Numbered from the stretch's first letter, positions 33,901 through 42,175 are shown. The stretch is DNA of 64,000 nt from Streptomyces sp. NBC_00620 (GCF_026341825.1 NZ_JAPENY010000001.1:3596001-3660000), one strand, 5' to 3'. The notes: generated by a model from the letters alone, not told the origin. A program made the numbers and translations.

Positions 33901-34850
33901 CGCACGAGCACGAGGCCCTGGGCACGGAGACCGACGAATCCGTCGACGAGGACGAGATCGAGACCGAGGCCGAGGTGGCTGCCGAGGTCGCCGCTCCGGT
34001 CCCGTTCGCGCAGCCCGAGTTCGTGCCCGACGAGGAGCTGTACAGCAGCGCCGCCGAGGCGGAGGCCGCGGCTTCCCGTGGGCGTTCGCGGCGCCGGGCC
34101 ACCCGGCGTGCGTCGGCTCCCGCGGGTGCGCCCAAGGGCGAGGAGCGGGCTCCCCGTGGCAGGCGTGAGGAGCGGAAGTCCCGCGAGGTCGCCGAGGCCG
34201 AGCCGGTCGCGGTCGAGGACCCGGTCGTCGAGGCACCGGCCGCGCAGGCTCCGGTCGTCGAGGCTCCGGCTGTCCAGGCGGTCGAGGAGACCCCGGCCCC
34301 CGTGGCTGCCGTACAGGAGGACGAGGCCGCTCCCAAGGGGCGTACGCGGCGTCGTGCGACCCGGAAGGTGTCGGCCCCGGCCGGTTCGCCGAAGGCCGCG
34401 GAAGAGGCCGTCGTGACGGTCACGGAGCCGGTCGCGGCGCCCGTGTCGGAGGCTGCCCCGCAGGAGCCGAAGGCCGAGCAGGCCGTCGAGGCGCCCGCTG
34501 AGAGCGCGGCCCCGGCCCGCCCGCGGCGTCGCGCCGTCCGCAAGGCCACCGCGCCCACCGCGTCCGAGGAGGCGGCCGTCGTGGTCGTCCCGTCGGTCCA
34601 GGCGGAGACGGTGACCGAGACGGCCGAAACCGAGGCGGACGCCGAGGCTCCGGCCAAGAAGACGGCCGCCCGCAAGACGGCCAAGAAGGCGACCGCGAAG
34701 AAGGCCCCCGCCAAGAAGGCCGTGGCCAAGAAGACGGTTGCGAAGAAGACCGCCGCGAAGAAGACGACCGCCAAGAAGGCGGCGTCGAAGAAGACCGCGG
34801 CGGCCGAGCAGCAGGACCAGTCGACGGTGTCGGCGGTCACGGAGGACTGA
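30915..34850 (+). CDS. rne: Ribonuclease E/G family endoribonuclease
   Basis: Protein of 1311 aa, with the catalytic core in the centre. Residues about 1-555 are an acidic Ala/Glu/Pro-rich region broken by arginine patches (RRRRRAASR, RRRATRR). The core begins with an S1/RNase E region (ERVMVVRQSGERTQIGVLED, then YVGNVYLGKVQNVLPSMEAAFIDIGKGRNA in parts). The DNase I-like catalytic part has VVDVNTGKFTG and VIDFIDM carrying the metal-binding aspartates. The zinc-link is CVHCNGRG (residues about 958-965). The C-terminal 350 residues repeat the Arg/Ala pattern and end in Lys/Ala repeats (KKTAAKKTTAKKAASKK). I chose ATG 30915 with a G-rich site upstream; an earlier in-frame start lacks support. 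It processes and degrades RNA, and the flanks probably scaffold a degradosome. Confidence 0.93.
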   Translation: MLEPIEPTEGSDNNNTPSDTLPPRRRRRAASRPAGPPTGAAEAVAETTAPAIPAVASADLAEEADETAAVVQAEAVEATVEAEDTEEAVAEEAAPRRARRRATRRVSAPAGASETAEAAEVAETVVPAEAPAPVAAVEAEEAAPAGRPRRRATRRASAPTGAPKAAEAVEEPVTAVDAAPAEPAVVEAEEAAPVEEAAPRRTTRRRATRRVSAPAGAPEGDTVDERVEAPVTSETQPEEPAQTEVAQAEPAQTEDEAPRRGRRRATRKAAVGFSAPAPKEAESARKPARPAVAVFQAPVFTEPMFQTPERAAAAAAAEAAEEEVEEVVEAPAAPQVRETVVAPEAVEEETGPRRRRRRRAVEEEPAAVEPAAEEVEEPAEDVEDAADGDEGDEESAGSRRRRRRGGRRRRRGESAESDGESGDDDYAAEQAAQDAEDTAEQAAQDAEDTAEQAEEDAEEGDEREESGGSSSSRRRRRRRRRAGDSGPDTEPAESDPERTVVKVREPRSSKRDEHPSDEVQSIKGSTRLEAKKQRRREGREQGRRRVPIITEAEFLARREAVERVMVVRQSGERTQIGVLEDNVLVEHYVNKEQSTSYVGNVYLGKVQNVLPSMEAAFIDIGKGRNAVLYAGEVNFEALGMANGPRRIESALKSGQSVLVQVTKDPIGHKGARLTSQVSLPGRYLVYVPEGSMTGISRKLPDTERARLKTILKKIVPEDAGVIVRTAAEGASEDELRRDVERLQGQWEDIQKKSKSGNAPTLLYGEPDMTVRVVRDIFNEDFSKVIVSGDEAWDTIHGYVAHVAPDLTDRLSKWTSEVDVFATYRIDEQLMKALDRKVWLPSGGSLVIDKTEAMVVVDVNTGKFTGQGGNLEETVTRNNLEAAEEIVRQLRLRDLGGIVVIDFIDMVLESNRDLVLRRLLECLGRDRTKHQVAEVTSLGLVQMTRKRVGQGLLESFSETCVHCNGRGVIVHMEQPTSAGGGGKRKKRGRGGSEQEHTHEHEALGTETDESVDEDEIETEAEVAAEVAAPVPFAQPEFVPDEELYSSAAEAEAAASRGRSRRRATRRASAPAGAPKGEERAPRGRREERKSREVAEAEPVAVEDPVVEAPAAQAPVVEAPAVQAVEETPAPVAAVQEDEAAPKGRTRRRATRKVSAPAGSPKAAEEAVVTVTEPVAAPVSEAAPQEPKAEQAVEAPAESAAPARPRRRAVRKATAPTASEEAAVVVVPSVQAETVTETAETEADAEAPAKKTAARKTAKKATAKKAPAKKAVAKKTVAKKTAAKKTTAKKAASKKTAAAEQQDQSTVSAVTED

Positions 34851-34884
34851 CCCGGTCCCTCCAGCGCCCCGCGCGACGGGGCTG

Positions 34885-34936
34885 AAGAACGGCGGTGGCC
34901 CGCCCGGTGAGAACCGGGCGGGCCACCGCCGTTCTT
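34885..34936. terminator. Strong terminator hairpin after rne
   Basis: A perfect 24-bp stem (34885-34908 and 34913-34936) with a GAGA loop lies 34 bp after the rne stop. It is the longest stem in the window and ends in GTTCTT. It should separate rne from the rhamnose block. Confidence 0.9.
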
Positions 34937-35043
34937 GCGTGATGGGCCGGATCATTCCGGACCGCGGGTCGTCATCTGTGAATCGCATAGGTGAACGACG
35001 TGTGAATCGATGATGCACGACCGGGCTAAGATGAGGAGCGAGA

Positions 35044-35073
35044 TTGACATCAAACTTAGACAAAATGGGATAT
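35044..35073 (+). promoter_or_regulatory. Promoter-like TTGACA-18-GGATAT before rmlA
   Basis: TTGACA (35044-35049) and GGATAT (35068-35073) are 18 bp apart in a markedly AT-rich stretch (35040-35095), about 35 bp upstream of the rmlA GTG. This resembles a vegetative sigma promoter. The AT-rich stretch stands out from its surroundings. Confidence 0.5.
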
Positions 35074-35108
35074 TTTTCCCTTATGAACATAGTATCTGGG
35101 GGCAACAC

Positions 35109-36176
35109 GTGAAGGCTCTCGTGCTCTCCGGGGGAGCGGGCACCCGCCTCCGCCCGATCACGCACACCTCGGCCAAGCAGTTGGTGCCGGTAGCCAACAA
35201 GCCTGTGCTGTTCTACGGCCTGGAGGCGATCGCCGAAGCCGGGGTCACCGAGGTCGGGATCGTCGTCGGGGACACCGCCGACGAGATCCGCGAGGCGGTG
35301 GGTGACGGTTCCCAGTTCGGAATCAAGGTCACCTACATCCCGCAGGACGCGCCGCTCGGGCTCGCCCATGCGGTGCTCATCGCCCAGGACTTCCTCGGCG
35401 ACGACGACTTCGTCATGTACCTCGGCGACAACTTCATCGTCGGTGGCATCACCGGTCTGGTGGAGGAGTTCCGGGCCGACCGGCCCGACGCGCAGATCCT
35501 GCTGACCAGGGTTCCCAACCCCACCTCCTTCGGCGTCGCGGAACTCGACGACAAGGGCCTGGTGGTGGGCCTGGAGGAGAAGCCGAAGAAGCCCAAGAGC
35601 GATCTGGCGCTCGTCGGCGTCTACCTCTTCACCGCTGCCATACACGAGGCCGTCCGCTCCATCGAGCCCTCCTGGCGCGGCGAGCTGGAGATCACGCACG
35701 CCATCCAGTGGCTGATCGACGAGAAGCGTGACGTCCGCTCCACCACGATCTCCGGCTACTGGAAGGACACCGGCAACGTCACCGACATGCTGGAGGTCAA
35801 CCGGTCCGTCCTGGAGACCGTGGACCCGGTGAACGAGGGCACGGTGGACGAGGACAGCGAGATCATCGGCCGGGTGCGCATCGAGGCGGGTGCCCGTGTC
35901 AGCGGCAGCCGGATCGTCGGACCCGCGATCATCGGCGCCGGCACGGTGGTGAGCGACGCGTACATCGGTCCGTTCACCTCCGTCTCCGAGGACTGCCGGA
36001 TCGAGGACAGCGAGATCGAGTACTCCATCGTGCTGCGCGGCTCCTCCGTCACCGGCGTGCGCCGGGTGGAGGCCTCGCTGATCGGCCGCGATGTCGAAGT
36101 CACTCCCGCCCCCCGCAACCCCGCAGCCCACCGGCTCGTGCTCGGTGATCACAGCAAGGTGCAGATCTCTTCATGA
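35109..36176 (+). CDS. rmlA: Glucose-1-phosphate thymidylyltransferase, long form
   Basis: Protein of 355 aa that makes dTDP-glucose from glucose-1-phosphate and dTTP, the first step of dTDP-rhamnose synthesis. The nucleotide-binding loop is LVLSGGAGTRLRPIT (residues 4-18), with the sugar-phosphate motif YLGDNFIVGG, then VGLEEKPKKPKSD. The C-terminal left-handed beta-helix repeats (ARVSGSRIVGPAIIGAG) mark the long, StrD-like form. I chose GTG 35109 (MKALVLSGG), since the upstream extension to 35010 crosses the AT-rich promoter. Its stop overlaps rmlB as ATGA. Confidence 0.92.
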   Translation: MKALVLSGGAGTRLRPITHTSAKQLVPVANKPVLFYGLEAIAEAGVTEVGIVVGDTADEIREAVGDGSQFGIKVTYIPQDAPLGLAHAVLIAQDFLGDDDFVMYLGDNFIVGGITGLVEEFRADRPDAQILLTRVPNPTSFGVAELDDKGLVVGLEEKPKKPKSDLALVGVYLFTAAIHEAVRSIEPSWRGELEITHAIQWLIDEKRDVRSTTISGYWKDTGNVTDMLEVNRSVLETVDPVNEGTVDEDSEIIGRVRIEAGARVSGSRIVGPAIIGAGTVVSDAYIGPFTSVSEDCRIEDSEIEYSIVLRGSSVTGVRRVEASLIGRDVEVTPAPRNPAAHRLVLGDHSKVQISS

Positions 36177-37183
36177 CGACGCCTTCTTCTCCCGCCCGCC
36201 CGACCCGGATTCTGGTGACCGGCGGCGCCGGTTTCATCGGCTCCCACTACGTCCGTACGCTGCTCGGCCCCCAGGGTCCCGGTGATGTCTCGATCACCGT
36301 CCTGGACAAGCTGACGTACGCGGGCAACCCGGCCAACCTCGACGAGGTGCGCGAGCACCCCGGATTCGCCTTCGTGCAGGGCGACATCTGCGACCCCGAG
36401 CTGGTCGGCAAGCTGATGGCCGAGCACGACGAGGTCGTGCACTTCGCCGCTGAGTCGCACGTCGACCGCTCCATCGACGGCGGCGCCGAGTTCGTCCGTA
36501 CGAACGTGGTGGGCACCCACACGCTCATCGACGCGGCGCACCGGGCGGGCATCAAGACCTTCGTGCACATCTCCACCGACGAGGTCTACGGCTCGATCGA
36601 CGAGGGCTCCTGGCCGGAGACCCACCCGCTTGAGCCCAACTCGCCCTACTCCTCGGCGAAGGCCTCCAGCGACCTGATCGCGCTGTCCTACCACCGCACC
36701 CACGGCCTGGACGTCCGCGTCACCCGCTGCTCGAACAACTACGGGCACCACCACTTCCCCGAGAAGGTCATCCCGCTCTTCGTCACCAACCTCCTCGACG
36801 GCAAGAAGGTCCCGCTGTACGGCGACGGCGGCAACGTCCGCGACTGGCTGCACATCGACGACCACGTGCAGGGCATCGACCTGGTCCGCACCAAGGGCCG
36901 CGCGGGCGAGGTCTACAACATCGGCGGCGGTACGGAGCTCAGCAACAAGGAGCTGACCGGGCTGCTGCTCGAGGCGTGCGGCGCCGACTGGGAGACCAGC
37001 GTCGAGTACGTCGAGGACCGCAAGGGCCACGACCGCCGCTACTCGGTCGACTGCACCAAGATCCGCGAGGAGCTGGGCTACGTCCCGCGCAAGACCTTCG
37101 AGCAGGGTCTCGCGGAGACGGTCCAGTGGTACCGCGAGAACCGCGCGTGGTGGGAACCGCTGAAGGAGCGCGCGGCCCTGTGA
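36173..37183 (+). CDS. rmlB: dTDP-glucose 4,6-dehydratase
   Basis: Extended short-chain dehydrogenase of 336 aa that converts dTDP-glucose to dTDP-4-keto-6-deoxyglucose. The NAD-binding motif is VTGGAGFIGSHYV (residues about 14-26). The catalytic segment is ISTDEVYGSI, with the YxxxK pair in YSSAKASSD. It also has the family's VTRCSNNYGHHHFPEK and RDWLHIDDH. The ATG overlaps the rmlA stop by 4 bp, and its own stop overlaps rmlD as GTGA, so the three are co-translated. Confidence 0.95.
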   Translation: MTTPSSPARPTRILVTGGAGFIGSHYVRTLLGPQGPGDVSITVLDKLTYAGNPANLDEVREHPGFAFVQGDICDPELVGKLMAEHDEVVHFAAESHVDRSIDGGAEFVRTNVVGTHTLIDAAHRAGIKTFVHISTDEVYGSIDEGSWPETHPLEPNSPYSSAKASSDLIALSYHRTHGLDVRVTRCSNNYGHHHFPEKVIPLFVTNLLDGKKVPLYGDGGNVRDWLHIDDHVQGIDLVRTKGRAGEVYNIGGGTELSNKELTGLLLEACGADWETSVEYVEDRKGHDRRYSVDCTKIREELGYVPRKTFEQGLAETVQWYRENRAWWEPLKERAAL

Positions 37184-38079
37184 GTGACACCCGGAACTGG
37201 CTGGTGACCGGTGCGGGCGGGATGCTCGCGCAGGATGTCCTGGCCCGGCTCGCCGGCGCCGGCGTCCCGGCGGTCGCGGTCGCCCGCGCCGACCTGGACA
37301 TCACCGACCCCGCCGCCGTACGGGCCGTTCTCTCGGAGCACCGTCCGGCCGTCGTGGTCAACTGTGCCGCCTGGACGGCCGTGGACGACGCGGAGACCCG
37401 CGAGGACGACGCCCTGCGGATCAACGGTGACGGCCCCCGCCACCTGGCCGAGGCGTGCCGCGAGCTGGACGCCGTACTCCTGCACGTCTCCACGGACTAC
37501 GTCTTCCCCGGCGATGCCGAGAAGCCGTACGCGGAGGACGCCCCGACCGGCCCGCGCAGCGCGTACGGCCGCACGAAGCTGGTCGGTGAGCAGGCGGTCC
37601 TCGCGACGCTTCCCGACAGCGGTTTCGTGGTCCGTACGGCATGGCTGTACGGCGCGGGCGGCGGCAACTTCGTCCGCACGATGATCAAGCTGGAAGCCGT
37701 CAAGGACACCCTGGACGTCGTCGACGACCAGCGAGGTCAGCCCACCTGGACGGTGGATCTGGCCGACCGGCTGGTCCTGCTGGGCCAGGCCGCGCTGGCC
37801 GGCACCGCTCCGGCCGGCGTGTATCACGGCACCAGTAGCGGCGAGACCACCTGGTTCGGCTTCACCCAGGAGATCTTCCGGCTGCTCGGCGCCGATGCGG
37901 CGCGGGTCCGGCCGACCACCAGCGCGGCGTTCGCCCGCCCCGCGCCCCGGCCCGCGTACAGCGTGCTGGGTCACGATCGTTGGCAGCAGGCCGGCATCGA
38001 ACCGATACGTGACTGGTCCGAAGGACTCAGCTCCGCGATGCCCGTGCTGGTCGCAGAGCTTCAGGAGGGGAATCCATGA
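37180..38079 (+). CDS. rmlD: dTDP-4-dehydrorhamnose reductase
   Basis: Protein of 299 aa catalysing the last step to dTDP-L-rhamnose. The start GTG 37180 (MSDTRNWLVTGAGGMLAQD) overlaps the rmlB stop; longer in-frame starts lie inside rmlB. The Rossmann motif is VTGAGGMLA, the characteristic segments are VVNCAAWTAVDDAE and LHVSTDYVFPGD, and the catalytic pair is in SAYGRTKLVGE. It ends in an ATGA overlap with the glycosyltransferase. Order in the block is A-B-D-GT-C. Confidence 0.93.
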   Translation: MSDTRNWLVTGAGGMLAQDVLARLAGAGVPAVAVARADLDITDPAAVRAVLSEHRPAVVVNCAAWTAVDDAETREDDALRINGDGPRHLAEACRELDAVLLHVSTDYVFPGDAEKPYAEDAPTGPRSAYGRTKLVGEQAVLATLPDSGFVVRTAWLYGAGGGNFVRTMIKLEAVKDTLDVVDDQRGQPTWTVDLADRLVLLGQAALAGTAPAGVYHGTSSGETTWFGFTQEIFRLLGADAARVRPTTSAAFARPAPRPAYSVLGHDRWQQAGIEPIRDWSEGLSSAMPVLVAELQEGNP

Positions 38080-39668
38080 CCGTGAAGGTCAGCATCGTCA
38101 TCCCGGTCTACAACGCGGGGGAGTACATCGAGCGTCCGATCAGCTCGATCCTGAAGCAGACGCTGCCGCAGGAGGAGATCGAGGTGATCTTCGTCGACGA
38201 CGGGTCGACCGATGACTCCGCGGAGCGGCTCCAGTCGGTGGCCGAGAAGACCGAGAACTTCCGGGTGCTCTCCATGCCGAACTCGGGCTGGCCCGGGCGC
38301 CCCCGTAACGTCGGTGTCGCCAGCGCGCTCGGCGAGTACGTGCATTTCCTCGACCAGGACGACGGCTTGGGCCCGAAGGCGCTGGAGGTCATGTACGACC
38401 GGGCGCTGAAGAACAATTCCGACATCGTCGTCGGCAAGGTGAAGGGGAACATGCGTGGCCCCATTCGCCTTTTCCGCGAGTCGGTCGAACGCACCGGTCC
38501 GGAGTTCGCCGAGCTGTACGAGACGCTGACTCCGCACAAGATGTTCCGGCGTCAGTTCCTGCTCGACAACGACATCACCTTCCAGGAAGGGCGCTGCCGT
38601 CTCGAGGACCAGATGTTCCTGGCGAAGGCCTTTCCGCTCGCCAAGAGCATCACGATCGTCGGCGATGTCGTGTGCTACGACTGGAGCAAGCGCGACGACG
38701 GCAGTAACAACAGCAAGGGCCGTACCGAGCCGGCGGAGTACTACCCGTGGCTTGCCAAGACCGCGCAGATCGTCAAGGCCAACACGACTCCCGGACCGGC
38801 GCGCGACGCCTTCCTGACGCGTAACTACCGGGTCGAAGTCCTGCGGAACACCGCCACGACGGGTTTCCTGAACGGCGATCCCCACAGCATGGGGCACTAC
38901 GAGGCGGCCCGGAAGGTAGTCGTCGAGGAGTACTCGGACTCCGTCCGTGAGGGGCTGCCGCCGCTCTGGCGGTTCCGCGCCGAACTGCTCGAGGCCGACC
39001 GGGTCGAGGACCTGCGCAAGGTGGCCAAGCGTTACCGCGACGCCGTCAGCGAGGTCGAGTTCAGCGGACCCGTGCGCTGGCGGAAGGGCGCCCTTGTGGC
39101 GCCGTTCCGTGCCCGGCTGCGGTACGAGGACGGTGCCACGGTGAAGGTCAGGAAGCTGGGCGACGGCTACGGCCTCGACCTCGCCCTGGTCCATGGGATC
39201 GACGGCGGACCCGACTGGACCTTCAAGGACATCGAGAACCGTGCGGCCATCGATTTCCAGCTGCGACAGCGCAACAAGTCGCAGGCCTGGTTCCCCGAAG
39301 TCGAGTCCAAGGTGACTGTCACCGCTGACGGGACCGTGGAGATCCAGGGAACCCTCCGCATCGACCCCGACACCGCCGCGTGTGGCGGGCGGCTCCCCAA
39401 GGGGCTCTACGACGTTCACGTCAACGTCCAGCTGCTCGGGATCGACCGGATGGCCCGTGTCGAGGGCGGCCCGGTGAGTGAACTGCTGCCCTGCGGCGGT
39501 GCGCGCTCGCAGCGCCAGAACATCCAGGCCGCCCCCTACTGGACCCGGGACGGGCGGCTGGCTCTGGACATCGGCGGAAACATGCACAAGGTGCCGGACA
39601 AGTCGGCCGGATCCCAGACCGCTTGGCGCAGAGTCGCCAAGAAGGTCAAACGAGTTCTCGCATCCTGA
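38076..39668 (+). CDS. GT2-family glycosyltransferase, TarS-like
   Basis: Protein of 530 aa. The N-terminal GT-A domain (residues about 1-230) has VSIVIPVYNAGEYIERPISS, the nucleotide-binding FVDDGSTDDSAERL, the metal motif FLDQDDGLG and an acceptor motif RLEDQMFL. The middle and C-terminal parts are helical then beta-rich (residues about 330-510), as in staphylococcal TarS/TarP-type wall teichoic acid glycosyltransferases. It is coupled to rmlD (ATGA), so dTDP-rhamnose is a plausible donor. The acceptor is inferred to be the wall polymer made by the genes at 45203 and 46841. No membrane segment or signal peptide is visible, so it probably acts in the cytoplasm. Confidence 0.8.
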   Translation: MTVKVSIVIPVYNAGEYIERPISSILKQTLPQEEIEVIFVDDGSTDDSAERLQSVAEKTENFRVLSMPNSGWPGRPRNVGVASALGEYVHFLDQDDGLGPKALEVMYDRALKNNSDIVVGKVKGNMRGPIRLFRESVERTGPEFAELYETLTPHKMFRRQFLLDNDITFQEGRCRLEDQMFLAKAFPLAKSITIVGDVVCYDWSKRDDGSNNSKGRTEPAEYYPWLAKTAQIVKANTTPGPARDAFLTRNYRVEVLRNTATTGFLNGDPHSMGHYEAARKVVVEEYSDSVREGLPPLWRFRAELLEADRVEDLRKVAKRYRDAVSEVEFSGPVRWRKGALVAPFRARLRYEDGATVKVRKLGDGYGLDLALVHGIDGGPDWTFKDIENRAAIDFQLRQRNKSQAWFPEVESKVTVTADGTVEIQGTLRIDPDTAACGGRLPKGLYDVHVNVQLLGIDRMARVEGGPVSELLPCGGARSQRQNIQAAPYWTRDGRLALDIGGNMHKVPDKSAGSQTAWRRVAKKVKRVLAS

Positions 39669-39688
39669 CCCGGAGGTCCCGCTACATC

Positions 39689-40285
39689 ATGAAACCCCTC
39701 TCTATCGAAGGCGCCTGGGTCTACGAGCCCAACGTCTTTCCGGACGAGCGCGGTAGCTTCCACGAGTGGTTCGGCGGAGCGGATTTCCGGGCGAGCACCG
39801 GGCACGACCTGTCCCTGGCCCAGGCCAACTGCTCGGTCTCCCGCCGCGGCACCCTGCGCGGTATCCACTTCGCCGACGTGCCGCCGAGCCAGGCCAAGTA
39901 CGTGAAGTGCGTACGCGGCGCCGTGCTCGACGCCATCGTCGACATCCGGGTCGGCTCCCCCACCTACGGGCAGTGGGAGCTGGTCCGGCTCGACGACGAG
40001 ACACACGCCTCGGTCTACCTGTCCGAAGGTCTCGGCCACGCCTTCCTGGCGCTGACCGACGACGCGACGGTCGTCTACCTCTGTTCCGAGGGCTACGCAC
40101 CGCAGCGGGAGCACGGCATCCATCCCCTCGATCCCGAGCTGGGCATCGAATGGCCGGCGGACGTGGAGCCGTTGCTGTCGGACAAGGATGCTGCTGCTCC
40201 GACGCTCGCGGACGCGGCGGCTCAGGGACTGCTCCCCAGATACGAGGACTGCATCGCTTATCGTGCGGACCTTGACAAGCGCTGA
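39689..40285 (+). CDS. rmlC: dTDP-4-dehydrorhamnose 3,5-epimerase
   Basis: Cupin epimerase of 198 aa. I chose ATG 39689 (MKPLSIEGAWVYEPNVFPDERGSF). Family landmarks are FPDERGSFHEWF, QANCSVSRRGTLRGIHFA with the catalytic His, VRGAVLDAIVDIR, VYLSEGLGHAFLAL and VYLCSEGYAP. It completes dTDP-L-rhamnose synthesis with rmlA, rmlB and rmlD. It lies 20 bp after the glycosyltransferase in the same direction and is presumably in the same operon. Confidence 0.93.
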   Translation: MKPLSIEGAWVYEPNVFPDERGSFHEWFGGADFRASTGHDLSLAQANCSVSRRGTLRGIHFADVPPSQAKYVKCVRGAVLDAIVDIRVGSPTYGQWELVRLDDETHASVYLSEGLGHAFLALTDDATVVYLCSEGYAPQREHGIHPLDPELGIEWPADVEPLLSDKDAAAPTLADAAAQGLLPRYEDCIAYRADLDKR

Positions 40286-40345
40286 GGTTACCGACCGGTA
40301 GGTGTTTACTCCCCGGTCAACTCCCCGCTAGCTTCCGTTGGATCG

Positions 40346-41176
40346 GTGTTTCGTCAACTGCCAGTGAAGGGCGCGTTCCACGTGGATCGGCACGGAATTC
40401 TTCGCCAGCTGCACAAGGTTTACCGACCCCGCAACTATCTTGAGATCGGAGTCAATGACGGCCGCAGCCTGACGCTGTCTCGAGTCCCCACGGTCGCCAT
40501 CGACCCGGCATTCAAGGTGACGTCGGAGCTCAGCTGTGACGTGCACCTGGTCAAGGCGACGAGCGACGCCTTCTTCGAGCGGAAGGACCCGCTGATCCAC
40601 CTGCGGAACGGGCGCAACCCGTTCCGCGCGCTCGCCCGCCGCGATGTGCTGAACCTCCTCGGCGGTGAGCCGCGGCTCGACCTGTCGTTCATCGACGGCA
40701 TGCACCTCTTCGAGTTCGCACTGCGGGACTTCATGAACGTCGAGCGCCACTCGCGCTGGTCGAGCGTGATCGTGCTGGACGACATGCTGCCGCGCGACGT
40801 CGACGAGGCGGCCCGCGACCGGCACACCGGAATGTGGACCGGCGACGTGTTCAAGGTGGCGCAGGTGCTGCGGCGCTTCCGCCCCGATCTTGTGGTGGTG
40901 GAACTCGACACGGTTCCGACCGGTGTCGTCGCGATCTTCGGGGCGGACCCGACCAGCACCGTGCTGAAGGACAACTACGACAAGATCATGGAGGAGTACC
41001 GCAGGGACGACCCGCAGGTCGTCCCGGAGGAAGTCCTGCTGCGCAAGAACGCCATCCAGGGCGAGGCCCTGCTCGGGGCGGACTTCTGGCCGGCCCTGGT
41101 CAGGGCCCGCAATCTGCGTCGCCCTCGCTCGGCGTTCGCGCCCATCCGCCGCAGCATCGAAACGGTTGCCGGCTGA
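40346..41176 (+). CDS. SAM-dependent methyltransferase-like protein
   Basis: Protein of 276 aa. The AdoMet-binding motif I is YLEIGVNDGRSL (residues about 31-42), followed by an acidic VAIDPAF. A later LDLSFIDGMHLFEFALRD and VIVLDDMLPRD match the Methyltransf_24 / class I pattern seen in sugar O-methyltransferases and macrocin-type enzymes. The start GTG 40346 has no obvious site. It follows rmlC by 60 bp, so methylation of the rhamnose or polymer is a reasonable guess. The substrate is unknown. Confidence 0.65.
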   Translation: MFRQLPVKGAFHVDRHGILRQLHKVYRPRNYLEIGVNDGRSLTLSRVPTVAIDPAFKVTSELSCDVHLVKATSDAFFERKDPLIHLRNGRNPFRALARRDVLNLLGGEPRLDLSFIDGMHLFEFALRDFMNVERHSRWSSVIVLDDMLPRDVDEAARDRHTGMWTGDVFKVAQVLRRFRPDLVVVELDTVPTGVVAIFGADPTSTVLKDNYDKIMEEYRRDDPQVVPEEVLLRKNAIQGEALLGADFWPALVRARNLRRPRSAFAPIRRSIETVAG

Positions 41177-41270
41177 CACCGATTGACCCTCGGGCCGAGG
41201 ACGACGGCCCGGGGGACAAGGCCGACTTCGTCGGCTGAAATGCGGGGCGCTGCCCCTGCCAGGGCCCGGT

Positions 41271-41299
41271 TTGACCCCCCGACCGGCGCCCCGTAACCT
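41271..41299 (+). promoter_or_regulatory. Promoter-like TTGACC-17-TAACCT before rplU
   Basis: TTGACC (41271-41276) and TAACCT (41294-41299) are 17 bp apart and lie about 150 bp before rplU. The intervening leader contains small hairpins (ttccggactcttccggaa; ctcccggtctccgggag) that could be an L21 leader structure. Confidence 0.5.
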
Positions 41300-41450
41300 A
41301 GACCGTCGGCGTGTTCATTGCGCGCCATGCCCCTCGTAAACCCTTCCTTCCGGACTCTTCCGGAAGCCTCCCGGTCTCCGGGAGAGGCCGCTCGCCCTGC
41401 GTGCGGCTGGACTGCGAGGGTCCCGCTTCGAGTCAGAGAGTGAGATCCGC

Positions 41451-41771
41451 GTGTACGCCATCGTGCGCAGCGGTGGTCGCCAGCACAAGGTTGCTGTAGG
41501 CGACATCGTTGAGGTTGACAAGATTTCCACTGCCAAGGTTGGCGACACCGTAGAGCTCTCTACGCTGCTCGTTGTCGACGGCGAAGCCGTGACCAGCGAC
41601 CCGTGGGTCCTGGCTGGGATCAAGGTCCAGGCCGAGATCGTGGACCACCACAAGGGCGTCAAGATCGACATCCTTCGGTACAAGAACAAGACCGGTTACC
41701 GCCGTCGTCAGGGCCACCGCCAGCAGTACACGGCGATCAAGGTCACTGAGATCCCCGCGGCTGCGAAGTAA
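41451..41771 (+). CDS. rplU: 50S ribosomal protein L21
   Basis: Protein of 106 aa, the usual L21 length, starting at GTG 41451 (MYAIVRSGGRQHKVAVGDI). Conserved features are GGRQHKV near the start and the basic tail YKNKTGYRRRQGHRQQYT that contacts 23S rRNA. The operon order rplU-rpmA-obgE is widely conserved. Confidence 0.98.
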   Translation: MYAIVRSGGRQHKVAVGDIVEVDKISTAKVGDTVELSTLLVVDGEAVTSDPWVLAGIKVQAEIVDHHKGVKIDILRYKNKTGYRRRQGHRQQYTAIKVTEIPAAAK

Positions 41772-41785
41772 GGGACTGAGGAGAG

Positions 41786-42040
41786 ATGGCACACAAGAAG
41801 GGCGCATCGTCCACTCGGAACGGTCGCGACTCCAATGCTCAGCGGCTCGGCGTGAAGCGCTTCGGCGGTCAGGTCGTCAACGCCGGTGAGATCCTGGTCC
41901 GCCAGCGCGGCACCCACTTCCACCCGGGCAACGGCGTCGGCCGTGGCAAGGACGACACGCTGTTCGCCCTTGACGCCGGTGCGGTGGAGTTCGGTACCCA
42001 CCGTGGCCGCAAGGTCGTGAACATCGTTCCGGTCGCCTGA
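41786..42040 (+). CDS. rpmA: 50S ribosomal protein L27
   Basis: Protein of 84 aa beginning MAHKKGASSTRNGRDSNAQR, the flexible N-terminal arm that reaches the peptidyl-transferase centre. The body has GTHFHPGNGVGRGKDDTLFAL. It lies 14 bp after rplU with GAGGAGAG as ribosome-binding site. Confidence 0.98.
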   Translation: MAHKKGASSTRNGRDSNAQRLGVKRFGGQVVNAGEILVRQRGTHFHPGNGVGRGKDDTLFALDAGAVEFGTHRGRKVVNIVPVA

Positions 42041-42055
42041 CCGGTACTTTTCGCG

Positions 42056-42094
42056 AGGCGGACCTCACTTCCCTTTCGGGAAGCGGGTCCGCCT
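42056..42094 (+). terminator. Hairpin between rpmA and obgE
   Basis: Arms aggcggacc (42056-42064) and ggtccgcct (42086-42094), with an inner stem cttccc/gggaag, lie 15 bp after rpmA and are followed by TTT. It is probably a full or partial terminator of the ribosomal protein genes; obgE starts 81 bp further on. Confidence 0.75.
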
Positions 42095-42175
42095 TTCGCG
42101 TGTTTTCAATGGATGTGGCCCTAACGAGGGCACGACATCCAAAAGACTTTCCGTACGTAACTGGAGGCACATCCC

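Noticed and set aside
30606..36152. An 1848-codon open frame on the minus strand
   Set aside because: It runs antisense to rne and rmlA. High-GC coding DNA opens the opposite frames, and its composition is Asp/Arg/Gly/Leu-biased without domains.
35109..40285. Secondary-metabolite deoxysugar cluster
   Set aside because: Only the four rhamnose genes, a wall-type glycosyltransferase and one methyltransferase are present; no polyketide, peptide or aglycone genes occur, so a cell-wall role fits better.
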